From contig NZ_CP041191.1 of the NCBI RefSeq assembly GCF_006517275.1, positions 2,041,001 to 2,105,000 of the forward strand: a DNA stretch of 64,000 nucleotides. The letters are read 5' to 3'. Source of the stretch: Labrenzia sp. PHM005. GTDB taxonomy: Bacteria; Pseudomonadota; Alphaproteobacteria; Rhizobiales; Stappiaceae. Below the pieces are notes generated by a model. The model did no database searches. It saw nothing but the letters and a program-made list of their open reading frames with translations, and had not been told where the DNA came from. Positions 16,384 to 25,332 of this stretch are shown here, piece after piece; within the stretch, counting starts at the first letter, position 1; each line of letters begins with the position of its first letter. The translations under genes and the position numbers were made by a program.

Positions 16384-17444
16384 TACTTCGCCCTCGGATC
16401 GACTATTCGGTAGAGCATGTCGGACATCATGTTGATGAACACGAAGGAAATCCCGACAACCAGTGTTCCGCCGATCACGGCGTTCATATCGGCATTAAAC
16501 AGTGAATTGGTGATGTACTGTCCGATGCCGGGCCAGGCGAAGACGGTTTCCGTTAGAACAGATCCTTCCAGCAAACTGGCATAGGTGAGGCCAATAATCG
16601 TGATCAGCTGCACCAGAACATTCCGGAAGGCGTGGTGCCAGATCACGGCGCCTTCGTTCAAGCCTTTGACACGCGCGGTCAGGACATACTCCTGATTGAG
16701 CTGGTCGAGCATGAAGGACCGGGTCATGCGGGAGATATAGGCAAGGGAATAAATCGCCAGCATGGAGGCGGGCAGGATGATGTGCGAAACGGCGTTGTGA
16801 AAGACGTCCCATTCGCCCGCGAGGGCTGAATCGATCAGAATGACACCGGTCACCGGATCCACGATGCCGTCGTAAAAGAAATCGATCCGGCCGGGACCTG
16901 CGACCCAATCCAGCTTGGCGTAGAAAATCAGAAGGGCGACCATGCCGAGCCAGAAAATCGGAATGGAGTGTCCCAAGAGCCCGACAATGCGGACGATATG
17001 ATCGATCAGCTTTCCCTGGCGCACGGCGGCCAGAACACCCGCCGGAATGCCGATGATGATGCCGACGATTGTCGCAATGGTAGCCAGTTCCAGTGTTGCC
17101 GGGAAGAAGCGCTTGATGTCTTCGATCACTGGCCGTGTGGTCATGACCGAATTACCGAAATCACCCTGTAGGATGTTGCCCAGAAAGATGAGATACTGTT
17201 GCCAGATGGGTTTATCGAGCCCCAGCTGGAGATACATGGCCTCATAGACTTCCTTGGAGGCCCGGTCACCGACGATGGCGACGACGGGGTCGTTTGGCAT
17301 GATCCGCCCAATCACAAAGGTGATCGCGGTCAATCCAATGAAGGTGAGGACCAGCATCATAAGCCCCCCACCGATTTTCTTCGCAATGGTCAGATAGGGG
17401 CTAAAATCCACCGCTGTACTTTGCGCTGTGGAACTGTCTGTCAT
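16383..17444 (-). CDS. ABC transporter permease (DppB-like)
   Basis: A 353-residue inner-membrane permease of the DppB/OppB class with about six membrane segments. Family features include GLDKPIWQQYLIFLGNILQGDFG after the first helix, an EAA loop around VLTARVKGLNEGAVIWHHAFRN, and EGSVLTETVFAWPGIGQYI. It is first of the four overlapping transport genes, separated by about 195 bp from the upstream binding-protein gene. Confidence 0.9.
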   Translation of the reverse strand: MTDSSTAQSTAVDFSPYLTIAKKIGGGLMMLVLTFIGLTAITFVIGRIMPNDPVVAIVGDRASKEVYEAMYLQLGLDKPIWQQYLIFLGNILQGDFGNSVMTTRPVIEDIKRFFPATLELATIATIVGIIIGIPAGVLAAVRQGKLIDHIVRIVGLLGHSIPIFWLGMVALLIFYAKLDWVAGPGRIDFFYDGIVDPVTGVILIDSALAGEWDVFHNAVSHIILPASMLAIYSLAYISRMTRSFMLDQLNQEYVLTARVKGLNEGAVIWHHAFRNVLVQLITIIGLTYASLLEGSVLTETVFAWPGIGQYITNSLFNADMNAVIGGTLVVGISFVFINMMSDMLYRIVDPRAK

Positions 17445-17594
17445 TCAGGTGTCCTGCCGGTCGTTCGCCACCCTGATTACAGTCATGGTTTTCAAAGTTG
17501 CCCCTAAAAGAGGCGCCTGGACGAAAACCGCGACTGCATCTCCAAACACCGCCCACACTGTTCAAAAGTGCGGGCGGCATCAAGGTGATAACCA

Positions 17595-17630
17595 AACCGC
17601 CGGGCGATCAACAAAGATCATCCGGCGGTT
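17595..17630 (-). other. hairpin downstream of the binding-protein gene
   Basis: Nested stem: outer AACCGCCGG/CCGGCGGTT, inner GATC/GATC. It starts 9 bp past the stop of the solute-binding gene on the minus strand and has only a weak T tract. Such stems commonly protect the highly expressed binding-protein mRNA and reduce read-through into permease genes. Confidence 0.6.
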
Positions 17631-17639
17631 ACATGGGTC

Positions 17640-19247
17640 TTAGTTTTTCGTCACGGTCCGGTAGTAGGCCTGATCGGATGTCACGCCGTTGATGAAACCA
17701 TCAACATTGGCGCGCTGGCCGAAGGTGCCAATCGCCTGGAACATGATAGTGAACGGTGAGTCTTCGCGCACCTTCTGTTGCAGTTCCGCGTAGATCGCCT
17801 CACGTTTTTCCGGATCGGATTCCGCAGCTGCCTGGTTGGTCAGCTCGGTCAGACCGGACGCGTCCCAAGCATTCCGCCAAGTCAACTTGCCGGTCAGTTT
17901 GGCTTCAAAGCGGTTGTCCGGGTTGTGCGCAAAAGCGTCAGCGTTGGAGTGCGGATCGGAGTAATCGGGACCCCAACGGGCGACAATCAGCTCATGCTTG
18001 CGGGCACGGTATTTCGGCCACAAGGTCTTGCCGTCAGACAGGATGATTTCAGAATCGATCCCGACTTCTTTCAAGGCAGCCTGGACGTTCTGAGCCACTT
18101 CCTTGAACGGCGACTTGTTGAGCGTGTCGATGGTGATTTTTGTGCCCGGCTCAACACCGGCATCAGCCATCAGTGCTTTGGCCTTGTCCAGGTTATAGCT
18201 GTACGGCGTGTCGAGCGAAGCGGCCCACATGCCGGATGGCCAGAAGCTCTGGTGGATCTTGTACTGGCCGTCCAAAATGGTGTCGGTCATGCCTTTGTAG
18301 TCAACGATGTAGTTCAGCGCTTCACGGACTTCCGGTTTGGACAGAACCGGATGGTCCATGTTGGTTGCCAGGTACATCAGATACCCTTTCGGATACTGCT
18401 GTGCTGCAACGTCTGCATTGCCGTCCAAGCCCTTAAGCTGGTCGGATGTCAGCTCCATCGCTGCGTCGACATCGCCTTTTTCCAAGAGCAGGCGCTGTGC
18501 GGACGGTTCGGCGACGTGGCGGATGACAACCCGTTTCATTGCCGGTTCGCCGTGACGGTAATCGCTGAAAGCGTCCAGCATCACCAGTTCATTGGCTTTC
18601 CAGGTTTTCAGCTTGTAAGGGCCGGAGCCAGCCGAATGGTCTTTCAGCCATGCATAACCCATGTCGCCATCGACTTCGTGCTTCTGGACTTCCTTCATGT
18701 CCACGATTGACGCCACGCTTGACGACAAAAGGTTCAGAACAAGCGCTGGAGAAAGATCGGCCAGGATGTCGATTTTGACCGTTCCATCGTCAACGGCAGT
18801 CACTGCACTGTCGACGTTGTCCGCGGTCCAGCCGATCTGCTTGATGATGAACGCCGGGGTCTTGTCCAGCTTCACGGCGCGTGACAGCGAATAGGCGACA
18901 TCGTTCGCGGTCACCGGGTTCCCGGAGTGGAATGTCAAACCTGGACGCAGTTTGACAGTGATCGACTTGCCGTCTTCTGCGAACTCATAGGATTCAGCGA
19001 TACCACCAACCAGTTTGGTCAGGTTGTCCGGCTCGAACATAAACAGGCGTTCGTAGAGGTTCGCAACGATACGGCTGCCGGTGAATTCAAAGCATTCTGC
19101 CGGATCGAGAGTAATGGCATCCGCGGTGTTACGGGCGATTACGAAAGTATCGGCTGGCGTTGCCGCCATCACCGGAAACGCAACAGATGTCGCCAGAAGA
19201 GCTGCCAGAGACATGCTCTTCAGTGTTGAAAATGTTTTCACGATCAT
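17640..19247 (-). CDS. ABC transporter substrate-binding protein, family 5 (DppA/OppA-like)
   Basis: A 535-residue periplasmic binding protein. A Sec signal peptide covers about residues 1-28 (hydrophobic SLAALLATSVAFPVMAA). The extra-long SBP_bac_5 fold follows, with LDPAECFEFTGSRIVANLYERL and GPDYSDPHSNADAF. The start at 19247 has AGGGGG upstream; the longer reading is rejected because it would bury the signal peptide. The ligand may be a small peptide or an opine-like compound. It lies divergent from a LysR regulator. Confidence 0.88.
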   Translation of the reverse strand: MIVKTFSTLKSMSLAALLATSVAFPVMAATPADTFVIARNTADAITLDPAECFEFTGSRIVANLYERLFMFEPDNLTKLVGGIAESYEFAEDGKSITVKLRPGLTFHSGNPVTANDVAYSLSRAVKLDKTPAFIIKQIGWTADNVDSAVTAVDDGTVKIDILADLSPALVLNLLSSSVASIVDMKEVQKHEVDGDMGYAWLKDHSAGSGPYKLKTWKANELVMLDAFSDYRHGEPAMKRVVIRHVAEPSAQRLLLEKGDVDAAMELTSDQLKGLDGNADVAAQQYPKGYLMYLATNMDHPVLSKPEVREALNYIVDYKGMTDTILDGQYKIHQSFWPSGMWAASLDTPYSYNLDKAKALMADAGVEPGTKITIDTLNKSPFKEVAQNVQAALKEVGIDSEIILSDGKTLWPKYRARKHELIVARWGPDYSDPHSNADAFAHNPDNRFEAKLTGKLTWRNAWDASGLTELTNQAAAESDPEKREAIYAELQQKVREDSPFTIMFQAIGTFGQRANVDGFINGVTSDQAYYRTVTKN

Positions 19248-19395
19248 TCCCCCTGTGGAACAACACAATATTTTGGATTGCCGGCAAACACCGGCATGGT
19301 CATTGCAGTTCTGCTTCATGAGGTGAGCAGTTTTTCTGCATTGAGATCACGGAGGAAGCTTAACGCGAGTGATTGAATTCAACCAACAGGCTTGT

Positions 19396-19412
19396 TATGC
19401 AAAAAATGCATA
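19396..19412. promoter_or_regulatory. candidate LysR operator dyad
   Basis: TATGCAAAAAATGCATA has perfect 6-bp arms around five A residues, and T-N11-A spacings as in LysR boxes. It lies about 50 bp before the LysR start and about 150 bp from the binding-protein gene, in the divergent spacer. Role inferred from symmetry and position. Confidence 0.45.
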
Positions 19413-19462
19413 GTTTATTGCGGTGCTTATAATTTTGGCATTTTGGGACTGGAGCACGTTTC

Positions 19463-20410
19463 GTGGATACCAATTGGCTGACTGATTTTCTGGTGTTGAG
19501 CAAATGCGGAAATTTCTCCCAGGCCGCCGCTGAGCGCAATATCACACAGTCGGCCTTCAGCCGGCGGATAAAGGCGCTGGAGACCTGGCTGGGCGCCGAG
19601 TTGTTTGATCGCAGCAGTTACCCGGTCAAGCTGACACCGGAGGGGCAAACCTTTCAAGATACCGCGCAAAACGTGTTGAAAGAGCTGGAGCTCAACCGCG
19701 TTGAATTTCAGCGCCGTAACCTGAATACGGCACCAGATATCCGGCTGGCGTCAGCGGCAACTCTGGCCATCAGCTTTGTTCCCGAATGGCTCCGTCAGAT
19801 CAAAGCGGTTTGCGGAGATTTCTCGGTGTCGATCGACACCTATGACTTCTATGAAATGATTGAGATGCTGCGGGATCGCAAGGTGGACATGGTGCTGCTC
19901 TATTCTCAGCCATCGGTACCGGTATTTTTTGAGCACCATGAATTCGACTTCCTCAAATTGGGGGAAGACATTATGCATCTTTGTACTGCAGTTAATGAGC
20001 ATGGCGAACCAGCTTTCGACCCGGACCGACCGCCTCGCAGTGGTCTGGAATACATCGGCTACGGTCAGGGAGGATATTTTGCCAAGATCGAAGACTATCT
20101 ATTTTCAAACATTTCACCCCAAGGGCCTCTTTTTGTTTGTACGTCACAAAGCGACACATGTGAGTTCATGAAACGCTTGGCGATCTTGGAAAAAAAGATG
20201 GCCTGGCTGCCAGGATGCAGTGCGCATGACCGGATACAGTCCGGTGAGCTGGTTCTGGCTGGAAATGGCCGCTATGACACCAAACTGGAGATCTGGGCCT
20301 ATATCAAACGGGATGCAACCTCTCCGCTGGTGCAGAAAATCTGGTCGCACCTCAAACAAAATCCTTGTACAGACCATCTGGATGAATTCCGGCTCGGGGC
20401 GATTAGTTAG
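19463..20410 (+). CDS. LysR-family transcriptional regulator (importer-divergent)
   Basis: A 315-residue LysR-type regulator starting at GTG with GGAG about 8 bases upstream. The HTH is visible in LSKCGNFSQAAAERNITQSA and SRRIKALETWLGAELFDR (residues 12-55). The effector domain covers about 90-300. It is divergent from the family-5 binding protein and probably controls the importer. Its TAG stop overlaps the TAA of the convergent HupE-type gene. Confidence 0.87.
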   Translation: MDTNWLTDFLVLSKCGNFSQAAAERNITQSAFSRRIKALETWLGAELFDRSSYPVKLTPEGQTFQDTAQNVLKELELNRVEFQRRNLNTAPDIRLASAATLAISFVPEWLRQIKAVCGDFSVSIDTYDFYEMIEMLRDRKVDMVLLYSQPSVPVFFEHHEFDFLKLGEDIMHLCTAVNEHGEPAFDPDRPPRSGLEYIGYGQGGYFAKIEDYLFSNISPQGPLFVCTSQSDTCEFMKRLAILEKKMAWLPGCSAHDRIQSGELVLAGNGRYDTKLEIWAYIKRDATSPLVQKIWSHLKQNPCTDHLDEFRLGAIS

Positions 20411-21420
20411 AGCCCAACAATCGCTGCCGCGCGTTCCATGGTCCAATACATTGCCAAGGTTCCGATCACATAAGTCGGAACGAGCTCGGCCCAACTTGGA
20501 AATCCGAACCGCAAAGTTGCCAGCAGCTTCAACGCAACAAGAACCACGAAGACAAATGCCAATTGGCCAAGTTCGACGCCAACGTTGAAAAACAGCAGGG
20601 CAATCGGAATTTCATTCGGTGGCAAGCCGATTTCGGACAGCGCACCGGCAAACCCAAGGCCGTGCAACAGGCCGAAGGCAAAGGCGACGATCCAGGGATA
20701 TGCATAGGTGAGGCTTTTCCGTCCCTTGGAAGCGTGAACGATCTCCACGCACAAGAAGACGATAGAAAGGGCGATTGATGCTTCTACAGGAGCGCTCGGC
20801 AGATTAACGAAACCAAATGTGGCCAGAGCCAGCGTGATGCTGTGCGCGACAGTGAAGGCGGTGATGGTTTTGACCAGCCGCCAACCATCCCTGACAACGA
20901 TCATCAGCGCGAGGACAAACAGAAGGTGATCAAGCCCTTCCAGGATGTGTTCAAAGCCAAGCTTTGTGTAGCGGCTGGCCGCCCGCAAAACAGAACCGGA
21001 TCCGGCAAGATACTCCTCCAGTTCGATGATTATGGCATCGCCTTGACGCGAAACCAATTTGGTCAGCGGCGTCTGGTCAAGCCATTGGACGGTTAGGAGC
21101 GCACCTTCGCGTTTCCAGGGGAGGATGAGCTGATCGTCGGCAGTGAGTGGTGTCGCGCAAGTGAATTTAAACCGGACTTGATAGGCACCTCTTTCACCGC
21201 GTGGCGGTCCGTCGAAGGCACATTGCTGCGGAAGAATTGGTGTCGTGATCAAGCTGGCAAGGCGCGGCGGGACCTTTGAAATCAGTTCGTAGGAGCCCGG
21301 CTCTCTTTCAATCAATTCTGCCTTGTCGACACCAAGGGTATGGGCGGCTGCAACTGCAGGCAACAAGAATCCAGCCAAAACAACAATTAGGATCAAGCAG
21401 CCAGAGCGGAATTTATCCAT
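20407..21420 (-). CDS. HupE/UreJ-family membrane protein with N-terminal extracytoplasmic domain
   Basis: A 337-residue protein: signal-like hydrophobic N terminus (about 8-26), a periplasmic domain of about 120 residues, then about six to seven membrane segments. The membrane part carries GFEHILEGLDHLLFVLALM, the H-x4-DH motif of the HupE/UreJ type 2 family, and FGLLHGLGFAGAL. HupE/UreJ proteins are linked to nickel or cobalt uptake; for this subtype the function is not established. Its start overlaps the stop of the parvulin-like gene by 8 bp. It is the last gene of a four-gene run. Confidence 0.75.
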   Translation of the reverse strand: MDKFRSGCLILIVVLAGFLLPAVAAAHTLGVDKAELIEREPGSYELISKVPPRLASLITTPILPQQCAFDGPPRGERGAYQVRFKFTCATPLTADDQLILPWKREGALLTVQWLDQTPLTKLVSRQGDAIIIELEEYLAGSGSVLRAASRYTKLGFEHILEGLDHLLFVLALMIVVRDGWRLVKTITAFTVAHSITLALATFGFVNLPSAPVEASIALSIVFLCVEIVHASKGRKSLTYAYPWIVAFAFGLLHGLGFAGALSEIGLPPNEIPIALLFFNVGVELGQLAFVFVVLVALKLLATLRFGFPSWAELVPTYVIGTLAMYWTMERAAAIVGL

Positions 21421-22291
21421 TGGTTTTGATGTCCGCCGGCTGGATTTCTATACGATAGTTCTGCCGCATTTTGTCGAGCGAAGCGTCTAGCAGTTCACGT
21501 GTTTTAGACGATAACCAATGGGTTGAAATCCAATCCTTGGCTGTTTCGAACTCTGGCGTATGTGGGAGATTTCGGTTGGCGACCCTCAAAAAATGCAAAG
21601 TACCATCGGGCGCCTCAATTGGCCCACGCCATGTGTTGTCTCCGACCGGTATAGAAAGAAGGTCCTTGGCCGTCTCAACACCAAACAGACCAACGAGGCG
21701 CCGTTGGTCAAGGTATCGCATGTGATAGCCAAGACGGGTATCTAGATCACCAAGTTCGGAGGGGTCTTCGGCCTCGTTGAGCGATGGAAGAATGTCATCG
21801 GGAACCCTTTCAGGATCATTGAACATGACATGGTTCAGGTCGAGGCTCGGCGGGCTGGTGAATTCGGCTATGTTGGTTTCAAAGTGCGTGCGCAGATCCT
21901 CTTCCGTCGGTTCGGGCACATCACTGCCGATGAAAAAGCGCATGTTTTGAAGAAGTAGGGCGCGGATACGGGAGCTGTCGGTAAAGCCGCGGGCTTTCGC
22001 CTCGCGAACCAGGATTTCTTCCTCAATGTAAGTTTCGATAATTCGTTGTTGGTCGTCTTTAGTGAGCGGCCTTAGGCGCAGATTTTCTTCCTGTTTAAAG
22101 AGGTATTTTTGTGCTTGTGCATCAACAACGATCAGCTCTTTTTCATCACTGCCGACAAATCCTTGAACTGCAAACAAGGCTGACGCCAGAAGCAGAAAAT
22201 GCAGAAGAGGTTCGCGGATGATGCGCTGGAAAATGGATTGTTTAGGCGGCTCGTTTGGAGAGGTCTTTGCAGGAGGAGAGGAGCTGGTCAT
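21413..22291 (-). CDS. membrane-anchored parvulin-like peptidyl-prolyl isomerase
   Basis: A 292-residue protein with a short cytoplasmic tail, one transmembrane helix (about residues 28-48, LLHFLLLASALFAVQGF) and a long periplasmic region. That region has a SurA/PpiD-like N-terminal helical part (RIIETYIEEEILVREAKARG) and a divergent parvulin-type domain (about 150-265). Start 22291 is preferred over 22354 because AGGAA lies 6-7 bases upstream. It sits between two HupE-type genes and overlaps the downstream one, so it may fold or assemble those proteins or a periplasmic client. Catalytic competence is uncertain. Confidence 0.7.
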   Translation of the reverse strand: MTSSSPPAKTSPNEPPKQSIFQRIIREPLLHFLLLASALFAVQGFVGSDEKELIVVDAQAQKYLFKQEENLRLRPLTKDDQQRIIETYIEEEILVREAKARGFTDSSRIRALLLQNMRFFIGSDVPEPTEEDLRTHFETNIAEFTSPPSLDLNHVMFNDPERVPDDILPSLNEAEDPSELGDLDTRLGYHMRYLDQRRLVGLFGVETAKDLLSIPVGDNTWRGPIEAPDGTLHFLRVANRNLPHTPEFETAKDWISTHWLSSKTRELLDASLDKMRQNYRIEIQPADIKTNG

Positions 22292-22360
22292 CTCGGTTCC
22301 TGCTGAGGCGTTGGGGCATCCGCAAATCTGTTGTTTTGCATAAGAGCTGTCCAATCTCGA

Positions 22361-22969
22361 TCAAAGGCTTGCAACAGATGGGTTTGGCGCAAAATAGATC
22401 GCAAGCATCATCGCTGAAATAGCGGCGACCCATGCTGCGGCAACCCGCAAGGCAATTGGGATCCAGGCCCGTGACGCTCTCTCCTTCACGATGATCACCA
22501 ATCCGGAAATGTAGAGCAATAGCAGGTTTGCACCTATGAAAGAACCGGCCATCGTAATGAGCCGTTCACGCAAAAGTCCACCTTCCGGGACAGACATCGC
22601 GCCAACTACCAACCCTCCGAGAACAACCAAGGCCGCCATAGCTGGAAAATATCGGCCGGCGGCCAAAGCAGCCAGTGTGCTTGCCAGCGTCGCGACGGCA
22701 AAGGCTGCCATGTCCGGCACGGCCCCGCTGGTCCACAACAGCCCAGCACCGGTTGCCACAAAAAAGGCGATCAGCAACCATCGTGCTGACGCCTTTGCCA
22801 ATCCACCGGTGAGAAGGCCCAGTCCAAGCATTAACAGTGCTTGGGCTGGGGTCGAAATTGGGTGAAGAAGCCCGAGATAAAAGCCCTCAATCCCAGGCAC
22901 CGGGCTATGGGCACCGGCTGGGGTGGCGAGGCACAATATGGCCAGTATCGCAAGACTGGCGGCTCTCAT
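22361..22969 (-). CDS. HupE/UreJ-like membrane protein (degenerate motif)
   Basis: A 202-residue protein with a signal-like N terminus (ILAILCLATPAGA) and about six membrane segments. After the signal it reads GFYLGLLHPISTPAQALLML: the HP of the HupE motif is kept but the following DH is replaced by PA. The start is 2 bp past the stop of the canonical HupE gene, which supports translational coupling and this start. The pair may form one transporter with one degenerate half; this is inference. Confidence 0.65.
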   Translation of the reverse strand: MRAASLAILAILCLATPAGAHSPVPGIEGFYLGLLHPISTPAQALLMLGLGLLTGGLAKASARWLLIAFFVATGAGLLWTSGAVPDMAAFAVATLASTLAALAAGRYFPAMAALVVLGGLVVGAMSVPEGGLLRERLITMAGSFIGANLLLLYISGLVIIVKERASRAWIPIALRVAAAWVAAISAMMLAIYFAPNPSVASL

Positions 22970-22971
22970 TC

Positions 22972-23568
22972 TCAAACAGCGCCGACCAGGAACGCGACAC
23001 CGGCGAGGGAAATAGCGCCGCCTGCGCTGCGCACCGCAACGCGCCCGGCTGGCCATTTGACCAAAAGCCCAAAGGCAATCCCGATCATGTGCAGCATGCC
23101 TGTAGCTATGACGAACCCGACGGCGTAGGCAAAAATATTTGCAGACGCGGGCAATTCAGTGCCATGCGCATAGCCGTGGAATATCGCGAAGAGGCCAACG
23201 AGCACAGCAGACATCCAAATTGGTGCTTTCACCGCGAAAGCGATCATAAGTCCGAGAACCACGGCGGAAAGCGCTATACCGGTTTCAACGGCCGGGACAG
23301 GCACACCCAGGATCCCAAGAATGGCACCGAAGGCCATAACTATAGGAAAGACGACCGGAAGGACCCAGATTGAGGGCGCTCCCAGAAAGGCCCCCCACAA
23401 GCCAACGGCGACCATGGCAGCGACATGATCCCAGCCGAGGATGGGATGTACAAATCCGCTGATAAAGCCGCCGCCGTATCCGCCGCCGGAATGGGCGAGT
23501 GCGGGTTCGGAAATGATGAAAGAAAAAACAACCAGAAGGGTCATGCAAATAAAGGTTTTGGAACGCAT
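22972..23568 (-). CDS. hupE: HupE/UreJ-family nickel/cobalt permease-like protein
   Basis: A 198-residue membrane protein with a signal peptide ending near ALAHS, a Gly-rich mature start, then GFVHPILGWDHVAAMVAVGLWGA. This matches the HPxxGxDHxxAM metal-binding motif of HupE/UreJ. A second conserved motif AIFHGYAHGTELP lies in the middle. About six membrane helices. AGGGAG lies ahead of the ATG. It leads the HupE, HupE-like, parvulin-like, HupE/UreJ-2 run; an upstream ureohydrolase gene on the same strand is a possible metal-requiring client. Confidence 0.82.
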   Translation of the reverse strand: MRSKTFICMTLLVVFSFIISEPALAHSGGGYGGGFISGFVHPILGWDHVAAMVAVGLWGAFLGAPSIWVLPVVFPIVMAFGAILGILGVPVPAVETGIALSAVVLGLMIAFAVKAPIWMSAVLVGLFAIFHGYAHGTELPASANIFAYAVGFVIATGMLHMIGIAFGLLVKWPAGRVAVRSAGGAISLAGVAFLVGAV

Positions 23569-23820
23569 GAGCGGCTCCCTTTTGTCTAGTTGGATCAGGT
23601 GCTTGTTCCTCGTGACATTACACAGGATTAGTTGCTTATGAAATTCCTTATAGGTGTCAGCTAGGAGAATTTTGCGCCTGCTGTCTTCAGAAGAACACCG
23701 AAATCCCGAAATTGAACTGCGCATCGGCGCCGCCTTTCAGATGCACAGGCGACCGCTATTGATTTTGCTCAATCTTTTGAGGGGTGAGGTGAGGGAAGCT
23801 AGGCTCCACTCACAAGCCGC
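23569..23820 (-). promoter_or_regulatory. spacer probably holding the hupE promoter
   Basis: 252 bp between the ureohydrolase stop and the hupE start, both minus strand. There is no gene and no clear intrinsic terminator, so read-through from the ureohydrolase gene is possible. I saw no recognisable riboswitch here. Confidence 0.3.
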
Positions 23821-25104
23821 TTAATTCTCGGCACTGTTGTCCTTCAGCATGGCGGGATGAACATAGTTCGGATCGGTGATCCCTTCTTTGCGAGCGGCCA
23901 TCGCGGCAAACATGTGCCGCTGTAAGCGGCTGATGGTGTTGGCTGTATTGCGGCGGCGGTCGTCCAAAAGTGGTGAGTATTCCGTCCAGTCCACCATGAT
24001 CACTTCATTCTGTAGCATTAGTCCGCGCAGCAGTTTCATCATTTGCAAGGAGGTGAAACCGCCGGTCTCGGGGTTGGATGTGCCAGGTACGACTGATGGG
24101 TCCATAACATCGACATCAATGGAAATGTAGATCCGGCGTCCCTTCAACTCTTCAAACAGTTCTTGTGCCGTTTCTTCGAAACCGTTTCGTTCGAACCGCG
24201 GCATGAAGTAATAATTCGTCTTGGTGTCCTGCATCCAGTTCATCCGTTCGACGCTTTCATAGGCACCGCGCAAGCCAACGTGAAAAATTTGGTCACCGTT
24301 AATCAGACCTTGTTCATGCGCCCAACGCAGCGCAGCACCGCCGTGTGTAAACATCCCCAATCGTCCATCGGGTGGAGCAAGATCGGTGTGTGCATCGAAG
24401 TGAACCACCGTGAAGCTCTTTGGCCCGAAATGACTATAAAGTGCCAAAAGCGAGGCAACCTGAGTGCCGTGCTCCCCGCCAATGACCATCGGCATGGCGC
24501 CGCCTTCAAGGATCTCTTTAAAAACAAGCGCCTGATCGGCGAAATTTTGGACCATTAGGGAAGGATGCTGGTTGGCATTGCCGTAATCGACAATGTTCAA
24601 CAGATCAAAATATTGATTGTTGAACCACATGTCGTGGCCCGTCTGCGCGAAGTCGTAGTTGTGGATCAGGCGCATATAGTTGGCAGCCCAACCCGTACCT
24701 GCGGAGGGGTTAAAGGACGAAGGCGCGCCGACAAGCGCAACGTCAACTTCGCCAGCAATGAGGTCTTCGGTTGTCATTGCATAGGGTAAGCCAAAATAGG
24801 TAGGAAAGGCGTGTTTTGTCGGCAGGACGTGATAGCGCTGCAAGTCAATTGGGCCCGGTTCGCGCTTCGGGTTATCACCCATCATGTCCTTCCGCAGGTA
24901 GTACTTGTTCCACCCCTTATCGAGCAATTGGACGTTTGGATTGTTTGGGTCGCGCCAAGGCAATAGTGTTTCTGGCAAACCATCGATGAGAGTGTCATTT
25001 GACAGATCTGGCGCAGGGTTGTCTTGAGCATGTGCCTCAAAACTGATGCCGGAGCACAGTGCGCAGGTGACGAGCCAAATCCTAATCCAAGGCAACTTTA
25101 ACAT
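23821..25104 (-). CDS. exported ureohydrolase (agmatinase/arginase family)
   Basis: A 427-residue protein with a Sec-type signal peptide (hydrophobic residues 9-21, probable cleavage near AHA-QD, residue 26/27), so periplasmic or secreted, unlike ordinary cytoplasmic agmatinases. The full dinuclear metal set of ureohydrolases is present: His212 (GGEHGT), Asp237/His239/Asp241 (HFDAHTD), Asp330/Asp332 (SIDVDVMDP). The first motif differs from the usual GGDHS by Gly replacing Ser. The mature protein has an N-terminal extension of about 90 residues. Substrate could be agmatine, guanidine or another guanidino acid. HupE genes downstream suggest a nickel or other metal supply. The ATG at 25104 is chosen over a GTG one codon upstream. 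Confidence 0.85.
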   Translation of the reverse strand: MLKLPWIRIWLVTCALCSGISFEAHAQDNPAPDLSNDTLIDGLPETLLPWRDPNNPNVQLLDKGWNKYYLRKDMMGDNPKREPGPIDLQRYHVLPTKHAFPTYFGLPYAMTTEDLIAGEVDVALVGAPSSFNPSAGTGWAANYMRLIHNYDFAQTGHDMWFNNQYFDLLNIVDYGNANQHPSLMVQNFADQALVFKEILEGGAMPMVIGGEHGTQVASLLALYSHFGPKSFTVVHFDAHTDLAPPDGRLGMFTHGGAALRWAHEQGLINGDQIFHVGLRGAYESVERMNWMQDTKTNYYFMPRFERNGFEETAQELFEELKGRRIYISIDVDVMDPSVVPGTSNPETGGFTSLQMMKLLRGLMLQNEVIMVDWTEYSPLLDDRRRNTANTISRLQRHMFAAMAARKEGITDPNYVHPAMLKDNSAEN

Positions 25105-25332
25105 CACTGGGTTCCGTCCATTCTCGCAGGATCTGTCTTAAGCCTTTTGATGTTGCCGAAGGCAGATCTGTAGCGCTATGCAGAAAGTGCCAAAGCTTTA
25201 AAATTGATCAGTGCTTCCAATTGGGTGAATTCCCAGTATGGTTCTGAAGGCGTTGCGATATTTGTGGGATACCACGTGGTGCCAATGCGCCGTTGTCGGA
25301 TGGATTTGCAGCTGGGAAGGAGGGACCCCGGT

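Noticed and set aside
25105..25332. Possible guanidine (ykkC-type) riboswitch before the ureohydrolase gene
   Set aside because: The spacer was read on the minus strand; no conserved guanidine-riboswitch core was recognised.
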